A DNA stretch of 64,000 nucleotides from Notamacropus eugenii (GCF_028372415.1 NC_092872.1:87394613-87458612); one strand, 5' to 3'; positions 1-18,692 are shown, counted from the stretch's first letter. Notes: generated from the letters alone by a model not told the origin. Made by a program: numbers and translations.

Positions 1-222
1 CATCAGAGAAATGACGACATGACTTGCACTTGACTTTGTTTTGAGTGAGGGAAGGCTGTGCAGGTCACCAGCCTCACTTCTCCTCCAGAGTCATCTGAAT
101 CTAGTGACCAGATAGTCATCAGGATAATGGGAGATGACCCAGGATGAGGCAATTGGGGTTAAGTGACTTGCCCAAGGTCACACAGGTAGTGAGTGTCAAG
201 TGCCTGAGGGTGGATATGTATT
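1..222 (-). repeat. Long CORE-type marsupial SINE, minus strand, cut by window edge
   Basis: It matches the complete copy at 14041-14362 in reverse: the RTE-like tail (gcacttgactttgttttgag), then the CORE region (taagtgacttgcccaaggtc). It stops before the tRNA-like head. It lies in an ABAT intron. Confidence 0.85.
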
Positions 223-7488
<7,266 letters not shown>

Positions 7489-10420
7489 AGGATTATTTTT
7501 CCATTGCACTGAGGTCTCAACCTCCACAACTGTCAAATTGATTAGTTTGCCTCTTTCATATTTTCACTTAAAGTACCCAAAGGTGAATCCATAAACTGGA
7601 GGGCTATTTTTGGTTGGGTTGGGTTGGGTGACAGGGGGGGTGTATTAGGTGGTTTGGGAAGGTAGGAGGAAGAAGAGGGGAATTGGCTTGGGTCTTCTCT
7701 CCAACTATGCCAATATCACATGCTGACTTAAAGACAATTCCTCCAGTGTCCTGACCACAGGCAGTTTTTGGGTGGGGCTGTTGACACCCTACCTAAATTT
7801 CTCTTTTAAAGCCAGGCATGAGACCTGTACATGGGACTAGGAGTTAGAAAACTCTTGAGTTTCAGGTCTGGTGTCAGATCCCTTCAGTGGCTAGTTTGTT
7901 TAACTTCCTCCCTATGCAAAATAAAAACAAAAATAAAATGAGATCATTCTTGTCTAGCCCTACAGGGGACCTGAGAAGGTTCCATTCTTCACTGCGGTAC
8001 AGAACTAATGGATAAAATTGTATTTCAACTGTAGAGTGATGAGTTCAGGTCAAGAGTGGAAAATAGGGGCCTGCTGGCCCTCTTAGACATGTCAGTTCAG
8101 TCCAGATATGTGACGACCTCAGGGGGACTCTATCTGGCTGGCTTGGTGGTCAGCTTTTATTTTACTTCTCCCATTTGTGTCCAGTGGAGGGGCAGGTACT
8201 TGAGTCTTGCCAAAAGGTCTGCCATCAGAGGCCAGGAAGTTCCCAGGTCTGATTAGGAGCTTGGGAAGGAGAGAAGGGGACTGAGGAGGGAAGGAGCAAA
8301 GGAATTGTTGCTGCTTCCTTGGACCTCTGACAGACTTCCATTTTGATATGTATCTGTCATTCCAATTGCTCATTCATGATGCTGAATGTCATGTCATACA
8401 TCCATACACAAGAATCTCTGCCTCTGAGTTTCCATAGGGATATAAGGGAAGCATCTGAAGCACAAGCCTGCAGCCTCACTCCTGGGAAAGCAACATTTGG
8501 AAACAGGGGCCACAGAATTACTTATTCCTCTTGCCTCTGATACATTGTATAATACTGGAGGTCTTTCCCACTATCCCCATCCCAGACCCCTTACTATTCC
8601 CATGAAAACAGTGTTCTTTGTCTACCTGTTGTTTCTCAACATCTGCTCCATTTCTGAGGAGCTCTGTGAAAAGCATAGTTGTTATGCAGAGTAAGTCTGT
8701 TGCTTGACTGGATTCTTCTTGAGGGAAGCATCCATATTAAAGAGATTTATTGATTACTGTGCAAGAGCTGTAAATGTGGAATGTTAACCTGTTCATTGCT
8801 GGTTTGTTTTGGGTGGTTTCACTGTATTGCCATTCAAAATGTTTCTTAGAAAGATATTTTCTTAGGATGTAGATTATGCTAATGTTCATTTCCTTTCTCT
8901 TACACAATTGGATGGTGCCCAAGACTAATTTAATTTTGAACTGACTAGCTCTAGTTGGTGATTATCATCCTAAACACTCTTTTCAAAAGGAAGCACGGAA
9001 CTGTAGTTGGTGGTCCAGCTTCTATCCCTGAATGTCAGTTGTTAACTATGAGCTAATCATTTCATTTTCTGGTGCCTCCATTTAACATTATATAAAATGG
9101 GCACAATAAGGCTAAGCACTTGGCCCTTTTATAACTTTTCACCCAAAGATCTCAAAGGCATCATTAAAGTCTCTAGAGACCAGCAGACATCCATATAAAT
9201 ATTGTTGCAGAAGTCTGAATGCCAGTTATTACCTATAGCCAGGAAGAATCAGCAAATTCAAAAATTGTGACTATTGGCATTTTCATCCCTAAGGCTGTTT
9301 AGATTTCTTTTAGTATAAAATTCTGCCTTAATTAAAGCCAATAGCACCCACAAAAAAATTAAGAACGTCTGACTTCCTTCCCCACCTTCCTACATTTAAT
9401 ACCAGGGACCCATGCTCAGCCAATAGTTTCATGTGCTGACACCTCCAATAAAGGCATATTGAACTATAAGTATAAAGAAAAACACAATTCATGAATTTGC
9501 TAAGTATTCTTCCCTACTATGAACTTTAGCCAACTTTTAGCCATAAATGAAATACTCCAGTAAATGAGGTTGTATAACTCTCAAAGGTTTTCTTAGCCAG
9601 GGTCTAACTGATATTTCATTTTCTTGGGTGGGGATACTGGGTCCAGTTTTATGCTGTCTTCCCTCTAGGGGTTGGCCTGGGAATGTAATTATTTCACCTA
9701 CAAAGTAGTTTCCTTGGGTATTATCCATTCATTACCAAGGAGAGTTCCTTCTAGCATATGTTTTTAAATGCCTCTTTATTAACAGGTCTATATTGCATAA
9801 TGCGTACCCTGGAAAGTCCATTGAGGAAAAATAATTAGCAGAAGCTAGAGGAAAATAATTATATAATCAAAGATTTAAGACTCATGAAAAACAAAGGATT
9901 GTGATGGAATAAACAGGAAAATTCAACATGCAACCATTAAGGGCAGATTAAGTGAGGAAGACCTTCAGTGGCCAACAACTGGAAATTAGCTCGTGAAACA
10001 TATCAGTTTAGTAGATTTTAGTAAGTGTCTCTAGCAAGTCATGTACTTTTACAGAAAACAAGGTCCAGTAATATTGAGTCCTATTCACATCCTCACTTTT
10101 ATTATAAATGGGTGTTTTTTTATAATTTTTACTGACACTCAGTAACCATGTAGGATTGTGCACAACATACATATATATATATACGTATATATGTATATAT
10201 TTATCAGATCATGATAGAAAACTTACTAGAGAGCACTGCATACCTAAGCATAAGAAGTGATATTGTTTACAGTGTTCTGTGGACAGTGCCAAATAAATGT
10301 CAAAGAAACTAACTACACTTCACAATGTAACTGCTGACCATGTACACAGTTCCATGAATTAAATCCATTTCCTGTGTTAATCAATATTCTTAAATAAAAT
10401 ATTTATAATTGAATATCTCC
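7489..10420 (+). other. ABAT: Probable ABAT 3' UTR (end uncertain)
   Basis: Downstream of the stop the sequence is mostly free of recognisable repeats until about 10450, apart from a MIR-like piece near 7825-7990. That fits a long 3' UTR of about 3 kb, as I recall for human ABAT. Candidate AATAAA hexamers lie at 7920, 9447, 10292 and 10393. The last two are the favoured ends because recognisable repeats start again soon after. This is inference; only transcript data would fix the end. Confidence 0.4.
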
Positions 10421-10733
10421 AGTATAAATGTGACCTCTTTCACAGCAGCAACCACTTAGGCTTCTAAGAGTCTGTGGGTATGGTGGTCAATGTTAGATGT
10501 CAGTATTAGATGAGAAGGCCCTGGTATCATCAGGAAGATCTTAACAGCAGCCAAAGGGAGGTTGGAACCACAGAGAAAGAAGCAACACACAACAATAAGC
10601 ACTTAGTAGATGCCAAACAAACATTTTTTAAAAAAAGTAATTGAGATTCTGCCTTCATGAGGGGTATCTGCATTAAGTCTTTAGGGCTGTGATATAAAGA
10701 ACACTAGACTGAGTGGAAATCATCTTATCCAGT

Positions 10734-11076
10734 CATGCCAAAATCAAATAGAACCAGGGGCAACGAATCCATACATAAGAATTCCTGTGGGCTGCATATT
10801 GACTTAGTTTTAAAAACATGTTATTGGGGCAGCGAGGTGGCAAAATGGTTAAGAGTCAGGAGGAATTCAAATCTCGTCACAAACACTTGATGCTTACTAG
10901 CTGTGTGACCCTGGGCAAGTCACTTAACCCCGATTTCATCACAAAAATAAAACCAAAAAAAATGTTAACTATGTTTTCTTGTATTTTTAGTAATTTTGTT
11001 AAATATTTCCTAATTACGTTTTAATCTGGTTTGGGCCAAACTCAGGAGTGCTGTGGGTCAAGTTGTTGACACTTCT
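10734..11076 (+). mobile_element. hAT-like family A element, split by a SINE
   Basis: The left part (aaatcaaatagaacc, ctgcatattgacttag) and the right part (tatttcctaattacgtttta, tgttgacacttct) are the two halves of the family A element, with a SINE at 10826-10959 inside. The host element is therefore older than the SINE. Confidence 0.65.
10826..10959 (+). repeat. Short CORE-type SINE with A-rich tail
   Basis: It has head ggggcagcgaggtggc, CORE ctagctgtgtgaccctgggc and an A-rich tail. Flanks share atgtta, a likely short target duplication. It is shorter than the 14041 type and lacks the RTE-like tail. Confidence 0.75.
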
Positions 11077-11079
11077 AAA

Positions 11080-13130
11080 TCAAGCCCTTCCTTCTTAAAG
11101 CTAAGGAAATAAACCTAGAGAGGTTAACCCACTTGTCTAAGGTCATACAGGTAATAAGTAGCACAAATGGAATTTGAACCCAGTCCTCTTTTGCATTTTC
11201 TTTCTCCCCTCTATTAACCTACATAATTAGACATATGTCTTCTTTTCCTCTTAAAAAGTATATAGGATTTCTTTAAAGGTAATTTTTATTCTTAAATAGG
11301 AATCCTCGTATCTGAGCAATTTATAGCTTTAAATGAATCCTACAGTAAACTTACACTGTTAATCAGAAAGATGGCTGTTTTATAAACAGGGTCTATATAA
11401 ACACAGCCAGAGGTAGTAAAGCCTCCCGATTAACTTTAATAACACAGGATGTTAGAGTTGAATGGAACAGGATCAAAACAAGGCCATAAAAATTGGACTC
11501 TGTTGTTTATGGTGGGGAGTGGAGAGGGAGGCATGTTAAAGGGTGCCATATTACTTTCAAGATACAGACCTACAAGCCCAAGTGCCATAAAATACTAATT
11601 AAAAGCCCTAACCCTGGTTACTCTTTAACAATGCAAACCAACTAACAATAACCAGCCTGTCAAACGAGTTTTAGTCCATGGATGTTAAAGGTCCACCATG
11701 TCTATTGAAACAATAGTGGTACATGAAAAGTCTGGCTCTGCTCCCTGAAGGCAGTCTATAGTATTTTTAAATAACAGTGCTTTACATCCGCAAGGCACTT
11801 TACAAATATCTCATTTAATCCTCACAACCCTGAGAATGGGCACTGACTGCTCTTATCTCTCACAGAGGCTAAGTTAACTTGCTGAGGATCACAACCAGTG
11901 AGTGTCTGAGGGCATATTCAAAATCAGCTATTCCTGACTCCAGGCCTAGTGCACTGTGTCACATTTTTATTTGTACATGCCAGGCACCTAGCACTGTTTT
12001 TGATGTTATCAAATGAATATAATTGAATTAAATTCAACAAATACTGATAAGGCCTATCATTGGATAAGCCTCATCTTTAGCAGAAATGTGCTGTCACTAC
12101 AATTACAGTTTGATGTATATTAAGGACCTACTATGTGCAGCATTATGTTGGGTGCGAGGGGGGTTACAAATTTCAAATAAGGCAGAAGCTGTCCTCATAG
12201 AGCTGATCATGGAGGGATGAGGTCTACAATTAATAAGCATTTGAGCAGCACTATGTGTCAAAATGTGCTAGATGTTAAAAAGACAAAAAGGAAATAGTCC
12301 CTGAATTCCAATAACTGTATTACATTGTAAGTGTGTTGGAGAGGTATAAAGCAAAATGCTATGGAAAAAGCAAAAAGTCCAAATCAGAAAATCAGGGAAA
12401 GTTCCTTATAGGAAGCAGTATTTGAGTTGAGATTTTAAAAATGGGAAAGAATTCTTAAAAAAAAAAAAAAATATTCCAGGCATGGGGAGTAATATAAGAA
12501 TGAATGAATAAATGAACACTTACCATGTGGCAAGCACAAAATCCAATTTTAACATTGTGTTAAACACTGAGGACATAAATGGGAAAAAATGAGACAGTCC
12601 TGGCTTTCCAGCTCACGCTGTCACTGGAGGAAGAAAATACATAAAAGAAGGTGGTATATGACAGATTGAAAGGCCTGAAAGCCCTAAAGATGTGGCAGCA
12701 TTTATCAGCAAATGGCATGGGGGGGGGGGGGGCAGGAAGTGGAGCTTAGATGACATAAGTTGAGTCTTCTGACAATGGAGGCCAAGATATAAGCCATGTC
12801 AGGGCAGATGTTAAGACCTAGTGGTCCACTATGCTGCCAGAAAGGAGTTGTTGGACACCATCTCATGAGTTCTATGAGAGCAAGGGTCAAGGGGTGGGGG
12901 GAAGGCAAGAAGGAAAAGGCCACCTCTAGTGGTGGTGAGTCTTCTTTTATCCCAGTCATATGGGGTACAGTGTTTAGCGGGAGCATAAAGGTGGGAGGAA
13001 GAGGGGAAACATCTGAGGCAGGGCTGGAAAGGTAGAATGCCGTCATGTTTTGGAGGGCCTTCAATGCGAGGAAAAGGAATTTGAGTTTTATTCAGTAGAC
13101 AATAGAGAGCTACTGAAGGTTCCATGACTT
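11080..13130. repeat. Intergenic MIR and minus-strand L2 pieces
   Basis: MIR-type pieces lie at about 11090-11190 and (minus) 11770-11965. L2 minus-strand pieces lie at about 12105-12480 and 12480-13130 (gacctactatgtgcagc; ttcaatgcgaggaaaaggaa; gagagctactgaagg). A run of 14 G lies at 12719-12732. No gene seen. Confidence 0.6.
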
Positions 13131-13526
13131 CAATCAACAGCATTTATTAAGCATCTATACATAAGGCATTATGAGCCTTAAACACTCCCAGATCTCAGGG
13201 AACAACTTGCAAGACAGTGTCTGGCTTCTCAAGACTCCCTGCTGCCAGGAAAGCACTTCAGTGCCAGGACAAAAGGAGGTCCCCAAACCACACTGGGTCT
13301 TACCCCCTCCATCACCACCCCCATCCAGGCCAGGGCACAATGACAGGCCCAAGCTGGCAACTGTGTTGCTCAGTACCCAGTTCTAGGTCAACGCAAAGAG
13401 GATGAGAAGGGGAACTGCACATGGGGCTCATGTCCCCTGGGTCGGAAGGCCTTTGGGCAGTGCACCAAGAAAGGAAGTTCAGAAGCCAGGAGCACCAGTG
13501 AAGAGACCAAATGACATGATGTAGCA
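13131..13526. other. Intergenic, nothing recognised
   Basis: The sequence is GC-richer than its surroundings, with overlapping short open frames on both strands but no family I know. An L2-end-like phrase (catttattaagcatctatac) starts it. Confidence 0.4.
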
Positions 13527-13757
13527 TGGGCAGCTAGACTGTATAGTGTATAGAGCGATGACCTTGTGAATCAGGAAGATGGGAATTCAAAACTAGCCTT
13601 ACAAGTTACTAGCTGTGTAACCCTTAGGCAAGTCACTGAATATTACTCAGCCTCAGCTTCCTTATCTGTAAAATGGGGATCAAAAATTATTGTGAGGATC
13701 AAACCAGATAACATGAAATACATTTGCTAACCTTGCAGTACTATGTAAACACTAGAT
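13527..13757 (+). repeat. MIR/THER-type SINE, near full length
   Basis: Head gggcagctagactgtatagt, CORE tactagctgtgtaaccctta and 3' part ccttatctgtaaaatgggga to ctatgtaaacactag are visible. Confidence 0.75.
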
Positions 13758-13799
13758 TCATCAATTATCACAATCAAATAAGTTTGCCTGCAAAAGACC

Positions 13800-14010
13800 A
13801 AACCTTGGGCAGTTATAGGATCACAAATCTAGAGCTAGAAGAGACTACAGAAGTTATCTAAAACAGCTCCCTCATGCTAAAGATGAGGAATTACGGCCCC
13901 AAAGGTAAGTAACTTCTTGGAGTCACGCGACTAGTAAATGTCGAAGGAAGGATCCAAACCGAGGTCTTCCTAATTCTAGTCCTATACTCTTATGTTCTAA
14001 GCTGCCATGG
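13800..14010. repeat. Ancient SINE/LINE-tail repeat of the 'tagagctagaag' type
   Basis: The sequence gatcacaaatctagagctag, then gatgaggaattacggcccc and ggatccaaaccgaggtcttc, recurs (diverged) near 15035, 24955, 36575, 37540, 39900, 44210 and 58930. This is MIR/L3-derived text and I do not assign a subfamily. Confidence 0.55.
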
Positions 14011-14040
14011 CCATTGATAGTAGAATCTACTTAAAACATA

Positions 14041-14362
14041 GGGGCAGCTAGGTGGTGCAGTGGATAGAGCACCAGTGCAGGAGTCAGGAGGACCTGAGTT
14101 CGAATTTCACCTCAGACACTTGACACTCACTAGCTGTGTGACCTTGGGCAAGTCCCTTAACCCCAACTGCCTCATCCTGGGTCATCTCCAGTCATCCTGA
14201 TGAATATCTGGTCACTGGATTCAGATGGCTCTGGAGGAGAAGTGAGGCTGGTGACCTGCACAGCCCTCCCTCACTCAAAATAAAGTCAAGTGCAAGTCAT
14301 GTCATTATTTCTGTGATGGCATGGTCTTCTTCGGCAACAAAGGACAAACACATAATAACGTA
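14041..14362 (+). repeat. Complete long CORE-type marsupial SINE with perfect 12-bp target duplication
   Basis: The tRNA-like head is ggggcagctaggtggtgcag. The CORE is ctagctgtgtgaccttgggc. A unique middle follows, then a tail (cttcttcggcaacaaaggac) that looks borrowed from an RTE-type LINE. Flanks acttaaaacata at 14029-14040 and 14363-14374 are identical, so the insertion is intact and relatively recent. Confidence 0.9.
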
Positions 14363-14374
14363 ACTTAAAACATA

Positions 14375-15840
14375 GGTCCATAAAAAATTAGGTGCAATAA
14401 ATAATTCTAAAAATTATATTGATGTAATATGGTCACCTGTAATCCAAGTAGTAATCCTGTCCTCTGAAAGTAGTTGTTATAAAGGGATCCATTCTATTGT
14501 ACAAAGGACAGCTGCAGATACACCAAAGTTAATTTGCTTTTCCTTGCTGTTTTATAGTCCATGTTTAAAGCTGGCTTAATGGTTTAAAAAGCAAACCATT
14601 TTATTACTTGGAAAAGAATTCTTCAGTCAGTTGATAATATCCATTTTTTTCAGATTGATTGGCTACCTTAAATAGGATCTATGGCTTCGGTAGGGGTTGG
14701 ACTAGATCTCAGAAGACCTGCAAAATAAATTGGGACAATTGCCAGAACTGTGTTGCAGAAACCACAATTTCCTTCCAGTTGGTTTTTTGTTTTGTTTGTT
14801 GCAAAGTCTGGTTGAGTTTAAGATGACCAACAATTTGCTTTTTTTTTTTCCTCTTTTTTTTTTGCGCCCTCTGGTGGTATTGCATGAGCCTCAATGTCAG
14901 CGCTCAAAAGAACTTTGGAACTCTTCTAGTTCACACAATTCCTTAGTGGCAGAGCCCATACTAGAACCTAGATTCTAGTCTGTGACTGCTAGTGCACATC
15001 TGTCCAGTGAACATTTACTGTCAAATCTTTTTATTAGAATAATATATTTAGAGCTGGAAGGGACCTTAGAAGTCATCATTTACAACTTCTTCATTTCATA
15101 AATGAGGAAACTGAGGCAAAGGTTCCAAGGTCACTACACCATGTCCCACTACTAAAAAATAACTTGGCATGCCTTGATAGTTAATAATATCAACTTCATA
15201 TCTGAAGGACTAAGTTCTGAAAAGTGAAATTATTCCTGAGATCCCCTTACAATTCTAAATCCCATCGACCAAAGTTACTTACCTCCTCAAGTGAATGTTA
15301 AGAGCTAACTGCTGAAACTTCCAGGTAAACTTATGACCTCTTATTTACATTTATCAATATAAAGTGAGCAAAAATGGAAGGAAAATATTTTTCCTTTATC
15401 CTTTTAAACTATAATCATTTTTCAAGTTCTCTCCCCTATACTTAGTATTTCCTTGAACGGCTTGTACTATTCTTTTGTCTCCCATTTTTTGACATGAAAC
15501 AAATTCATCAATGAGTCAAGTTATGCAAGTAACTGGAGTAATTTAACACCACTTAAAATGCTGCTTCAGGTTTTACAGGCTGATATATCTCATGGTTAGC
15601 TTGCAGTAGTACTTGCAAAGGACCCCTTTTAATTCTTTCGACCATGAATCAAGTTACTGCAACCATCCCCTATCCCCAAAACATGAGTCTTCAGTAGACA
15701 GCACCTGTTGAAGACCTTCATTAAAACCACTTGGCAGCCAGTTTATCCCTCTTCCCACCAAGACACCTGCAGCCTCACCCAATGAGTCATGCTGCCCTGA
15801 TGAAGCTCTGTAAAAAAAAACCAGAAATACATGAACAAAC
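14375..15840. other. Intergenic between ABAT and TMEM186
   Basis: One MIR/L3-type piece lies at about 15035-15150. The rest shows nothing I recognise. The TMEM186 3' end should lie near 15840. Confidence 0.5.
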
Positions 15841-15858
15841 AACTCAACTCTCACAGCT

Positions 15859-15864
15859 TTTATT
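15859..15864 (-). terminator. TMEM186: Candidate TMEM186 polyadenylation signal
   Basis: The plus strand reads tttatt, so the minus strand carries AATAAA about 670 nt past the TMEM186 stop. The sequence between is repeat-poor, as expected of a 3' UTR. The cleavage site would fall near 15840. Confidence 0.5.
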
Positions 15865-16534
15865 ATACTGCAATATTTACAGTGTAACATTATTTTAATC
15901 TCTGAAAGGTTAAAAAAAAATCACAATTGTGATGTTATGCAAACCTCTGATTTCCATCCCGTTTCTGAGGAGTGCACAAAGCTGCCTTTCTGAGGGGGAT
16001 GAAATAGCCACGTTTTATATTAGTCATGTCTTCCTCAAGCATCTACCACATATTAGCAGAGTAATACTTTCTTTCTGATAAACTGAACGTCATTAACATG
16101 CCATTATGGTCATTATAATCAGCCAACAGCAGAACAAGGACCACTGTGTCCTGACAATTTTCTCTCCAAAAATCAAACTGCCTTTTCCAGAAAAAGAATG
16201 AAAGTGGAAAAATCAATTCCCACTGCACCACTAAAACCAGTTTCACAGTTCCACTGAGTACTCCCTTTTCAAAGTTCAGCAACTTGTTCTACCAGAAACT
16301 TAGGTCGGCTTCTAGTTCACTTATCTCTTGATTTTGAAAGACAAGTGCTTGGCACACAGTAGATCCCTGTTGTGTGCCACCAGACACTCAACTTTCTGGT
16401 CTCTTAACCTCCCTCTCTAGTTTAAGCCCTGGGAGATATGCTTGGTGCAGGTCCAGTACAGGCATACTTGAGGCTACCATTCAAAGCTCCAGGGAAAGCA
16501 CATTCCCCTAAGGTCCAGGTTTTCTTCCAAACCA

Positions 16535-17161
16535 TCAGTGTTTTCCATCAAGTTTCCCAAACACTTGCACAAATCGTTTCCTATCCAGGATGTGTCCAAA
16601 ACGCAATGTTAAGTAGAAGGTCTGATCACTATTGTACTGCTGGATCTTCAAGAACACATCAAAGGCACGTTCACTGGTCTCAGATACAGGAATTATGTCG
16701 GCCACCGGACAATATGTGTCTTGACGCCGGCCCCAGAAGGTCAGGTGTGCCACGCGCAACACAGTGCCAGCCTCGTTCACATAAAGGATTCCAACAAGCC
16801 GACGAAAGAAATGACTAATCCAGTACAACATGGCTAGGGCAAAGCTAGCAACACCTCCTGTGAAAGACAGGGAGTCCAGGGGAATGAAGCCCTGCATGTA
16901 CCAATAACAGGACAGTGGCAATATTACCATAGTAATCCCTGTCTGCAGAATCTTCACCCGGGACAGTGATCCACAGAATCTGATGCCAGGAAAGCGATAA
17001 ATCATCTGGAATTTTTCAGCCTCTATGGTTGATGGTTTATCAGGGGATGTGGAGACAGGCCTGCCCACATACAAACTGGGAACTTGCATCTTGCAAAACC
17101 AAGGCCTTGACTGCAACATCACTACCCAACGAATTGGGAAACCAGCTTTGAAGATGGTAAC
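16535..17161 (-). CDS. TMEM186: TMEM186 exon 2 (essentially the whole protein)
   Basis: There are 208 codons plus stop. The first codon is GTT right after the acceptor at 17162-17163 (minus-strand CAG after a run of pyrimidines). The C-terminus reads RFVQVFGKLDGKH. Confidence 0.94.
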   Translation of the reverse strand, partial: VTIFKAGFPIRWVVMLQSRPWFCKMQVPSLYVGRPVSTSPDKPSTIEAEKFQMIYRFPGIRFCGSLSRVKILQTGITMVILPLSCYWYMQGFIPLDSLSFTGGVASFALAMLYWISHFFRRLVGILYVNEAGTVLRVAHLTFWGRRQDTYCPVADIIPVSETSERAFDVFLKIQQYNSDQTFYLTLRFGHILDRKRFVQVFGKLDGKH

Positions 17162-18692
17162 CTGGAAGGGAAAAGAATGACCTCTCACAAATCCCAATAC
17201 ATAGTAACAGGGAAGTCAAATCCTTGCCCTCAGGGGTATATAGCATATACACAAGGAAGTAGATACAAAGATTAATAATAATACAGATAATATGAATTTC
17301 CCAGGCTAACAACCCAGATGTTAATCTCAACTCCTCACTCTCACCTCCCATAACCCGTAAATTGTCCATTTCTGTTGATTCCACCTTGCTCGCAGCTCAC
17401 ATTTGCCCCGTTATCTCCTCTGACAAGGTCAACACTCTGGTGTAGATTACCACATGCTACTGAGCCTACGGCCTGCTAGCTGGTCTCCCTGCCTCAAGTC
17501 TCTCCCCACCCCAGTTCATCCTCCACTCACGTATCAGTGATCTTCTTAAGGCCCAGGGCTAACCTCATCACTTCAAAACTTGGCCCCATACTCTGTGATC
17601 CAGTGACTCTGGTGTCCTCAAACTAAACACTAGAAATTCCTTCCTTCCTTGTCTATTTTTAAGTCCCAGCTAAAATCTGACCTGTCCACGCCCCCCAGTC
17701 TACAGGAAGCTTTTCCTAATTCTTCTTAATTCTAGTGCCTTTCCTCTGCCATTTTCAATTTATCCTGTGTATAACGTTTATACACAGTTGTTTCCATTTT
17801 CTTTCTCCTATTAGAGCATGCGCTCCTTGAGGGCAGGGACTATTTTTTTGGGAGGGGGGGATTGGCTAATCTCGTGCACAGCCATTACTCTCAGACTGAT
17901 CTGATGCAGAAGGCATTAATAAGTAGGCTGGAAGGGATTACTGGAATCCCTTATTAGATGATTTCTGACATGACCCTTGAAGGAAGCGAAAGAGTCTAAA
18001 AGAAGCAGAGGTGAGGAAAGAAGAGCGTTTTAGGCATTGTTACCCAAAGACGTCACTCTAATGATATTATCTAATGATTAATTTCCTGCAGTCCATGCAG
18101 AGTTCCATCAAGAAGGCCTGTTGGGCCGCAACGTCCCAAACCCAGGTAAGGGAGGGCAGAGTGCTTATCTGGGGCGCCGCGAGGGGCAGGGGTAGTGGGG
18201 TAGGTCAAAGAACAGCCCAGTTAAGGGGCGCCGAGGGCCCGAGGGCTGCAGCCTTCAGGGCGGGTCTGCAGCACCAGGAACCACGGGGGCTTCGGGACTA
18301 GACTGGGATAAAAGACCTCGAACGGGAAGGCGAGCGGAGGACGGGGCCCGTAGCCCGGCCCTCTTTAAGGACCTACGTGTCCTGTACGTGGCTACTTTGT
18401 ATACATTTCTGGTACGCTGGGTGAGCTCTGGGAGGACCGGAACTGTCTCAGGCCTCAGCACAACAGCCCATGGTAGGGGCCTAATAAATGGTTATGGAAG
18501 GTACTCCATTGAACTGACTTCACGACGTCACGAGGTGACACGGGGCCTTAGGCCTGAGGTTTTGCCCTTGCCCGCAGACGAGGGGGGGGGAGGGGTTTCT
18601 TCCCGCCTACGGAAGATGGGGTAATTAGGTTCGGACTCCCGCTAGTGGATCTCTCCCACTTGCCTACACTCGGAAACCCAGCTGCTCACCAT
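16535..18692 (-). CDS. TMEM186: TMEM186, mitochondrial inner-membrane complex I assembly protein (two exons)
   Basis: The human protein is a member of the mitochondrial complex I assembly (MCIA) machinery with ACAD9, ECSIT, NDUFAF1 and TMEM126B. The coding sequence is join(16535-17161, 18690-18692) on the minus strand, 209 codons before the stop, against about 213 in human. Exon 1 supplies only ATG, followed at once by donor GTGAGC. Exon 2 starts after a strong pyrimidine tract ending ttccag. The N-terminus (MVTIFKAGFPIRW) is basic and amphipathic like a mitochondrial presequence. Two hydrophobic segments follow, around residues 70-90 and 97-118. Conserved blocks include RRLVGILY, LRVAHL, FWG.RQDTYCP and GHILDRKRF. 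An open frame runs 12 codons into the intron with its own Met at 17197, but the splice signal there is too good for that start. It is head-to-head with PMM2. Confidence 0.93.
17162..18689 (-). other. TMEM186: TMEM186 intron 1
   Basis: It runs from donor GTGAGC (18689 down) to acceptor CAG (17162). It holds a plus-strand L2 3' region (about 17400-17900: ctccttgagggcagggacta), a short minus-strand L2 piece (about 17930-18040), and an L2 3'-end remnant (about 18413-18510: cctaataaatggttatgg) inside the CpG island. Confidence 0.7.
18690..18692 (-). CDS. TMEM186: TMEM186 exon 1 coding part: the start codon alone
   Basis: On the minus strand gtaccATG is followed directly by GTGAGC. The ATG is in phase 0 with exon 2 and has a good Kozak context (ACC before; G at +4 after splicing, from GTT). 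No other ATG near the CpG island is followed by a donor in the right phase. The human first exon probably has the same form, but I recall that only loosely. Confidence 0.8.

Noticed and set aside
12705-13143. Minus-strand open frames of 119 and 104 codons
   Set aside because: They overlap each other and another frame, begin in a G-run and L2-derived sequence, and show no protein family or splice context.
14041-14115. tRNA gene suggested by the box-A/box-B-like head of the SINEs
   Set aside because: It is the tRNA-derived head of a dispersed SINE with a CORE region and target duplication, not a functional tRNA.
16438-16818. Plus-strand frame of 126 codons
   Set aside because: It is the antisense shadow of TMEM186 exon 2.
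17162-17197. TMEM186 start at the Met of 17197 (adds MGFVRGHSFPFQ)
   Set aside because: The stretch is a textbook acceptor pyrimidine tract, and a Met-only exon with a perfect donor exists upstream in the CpG island.
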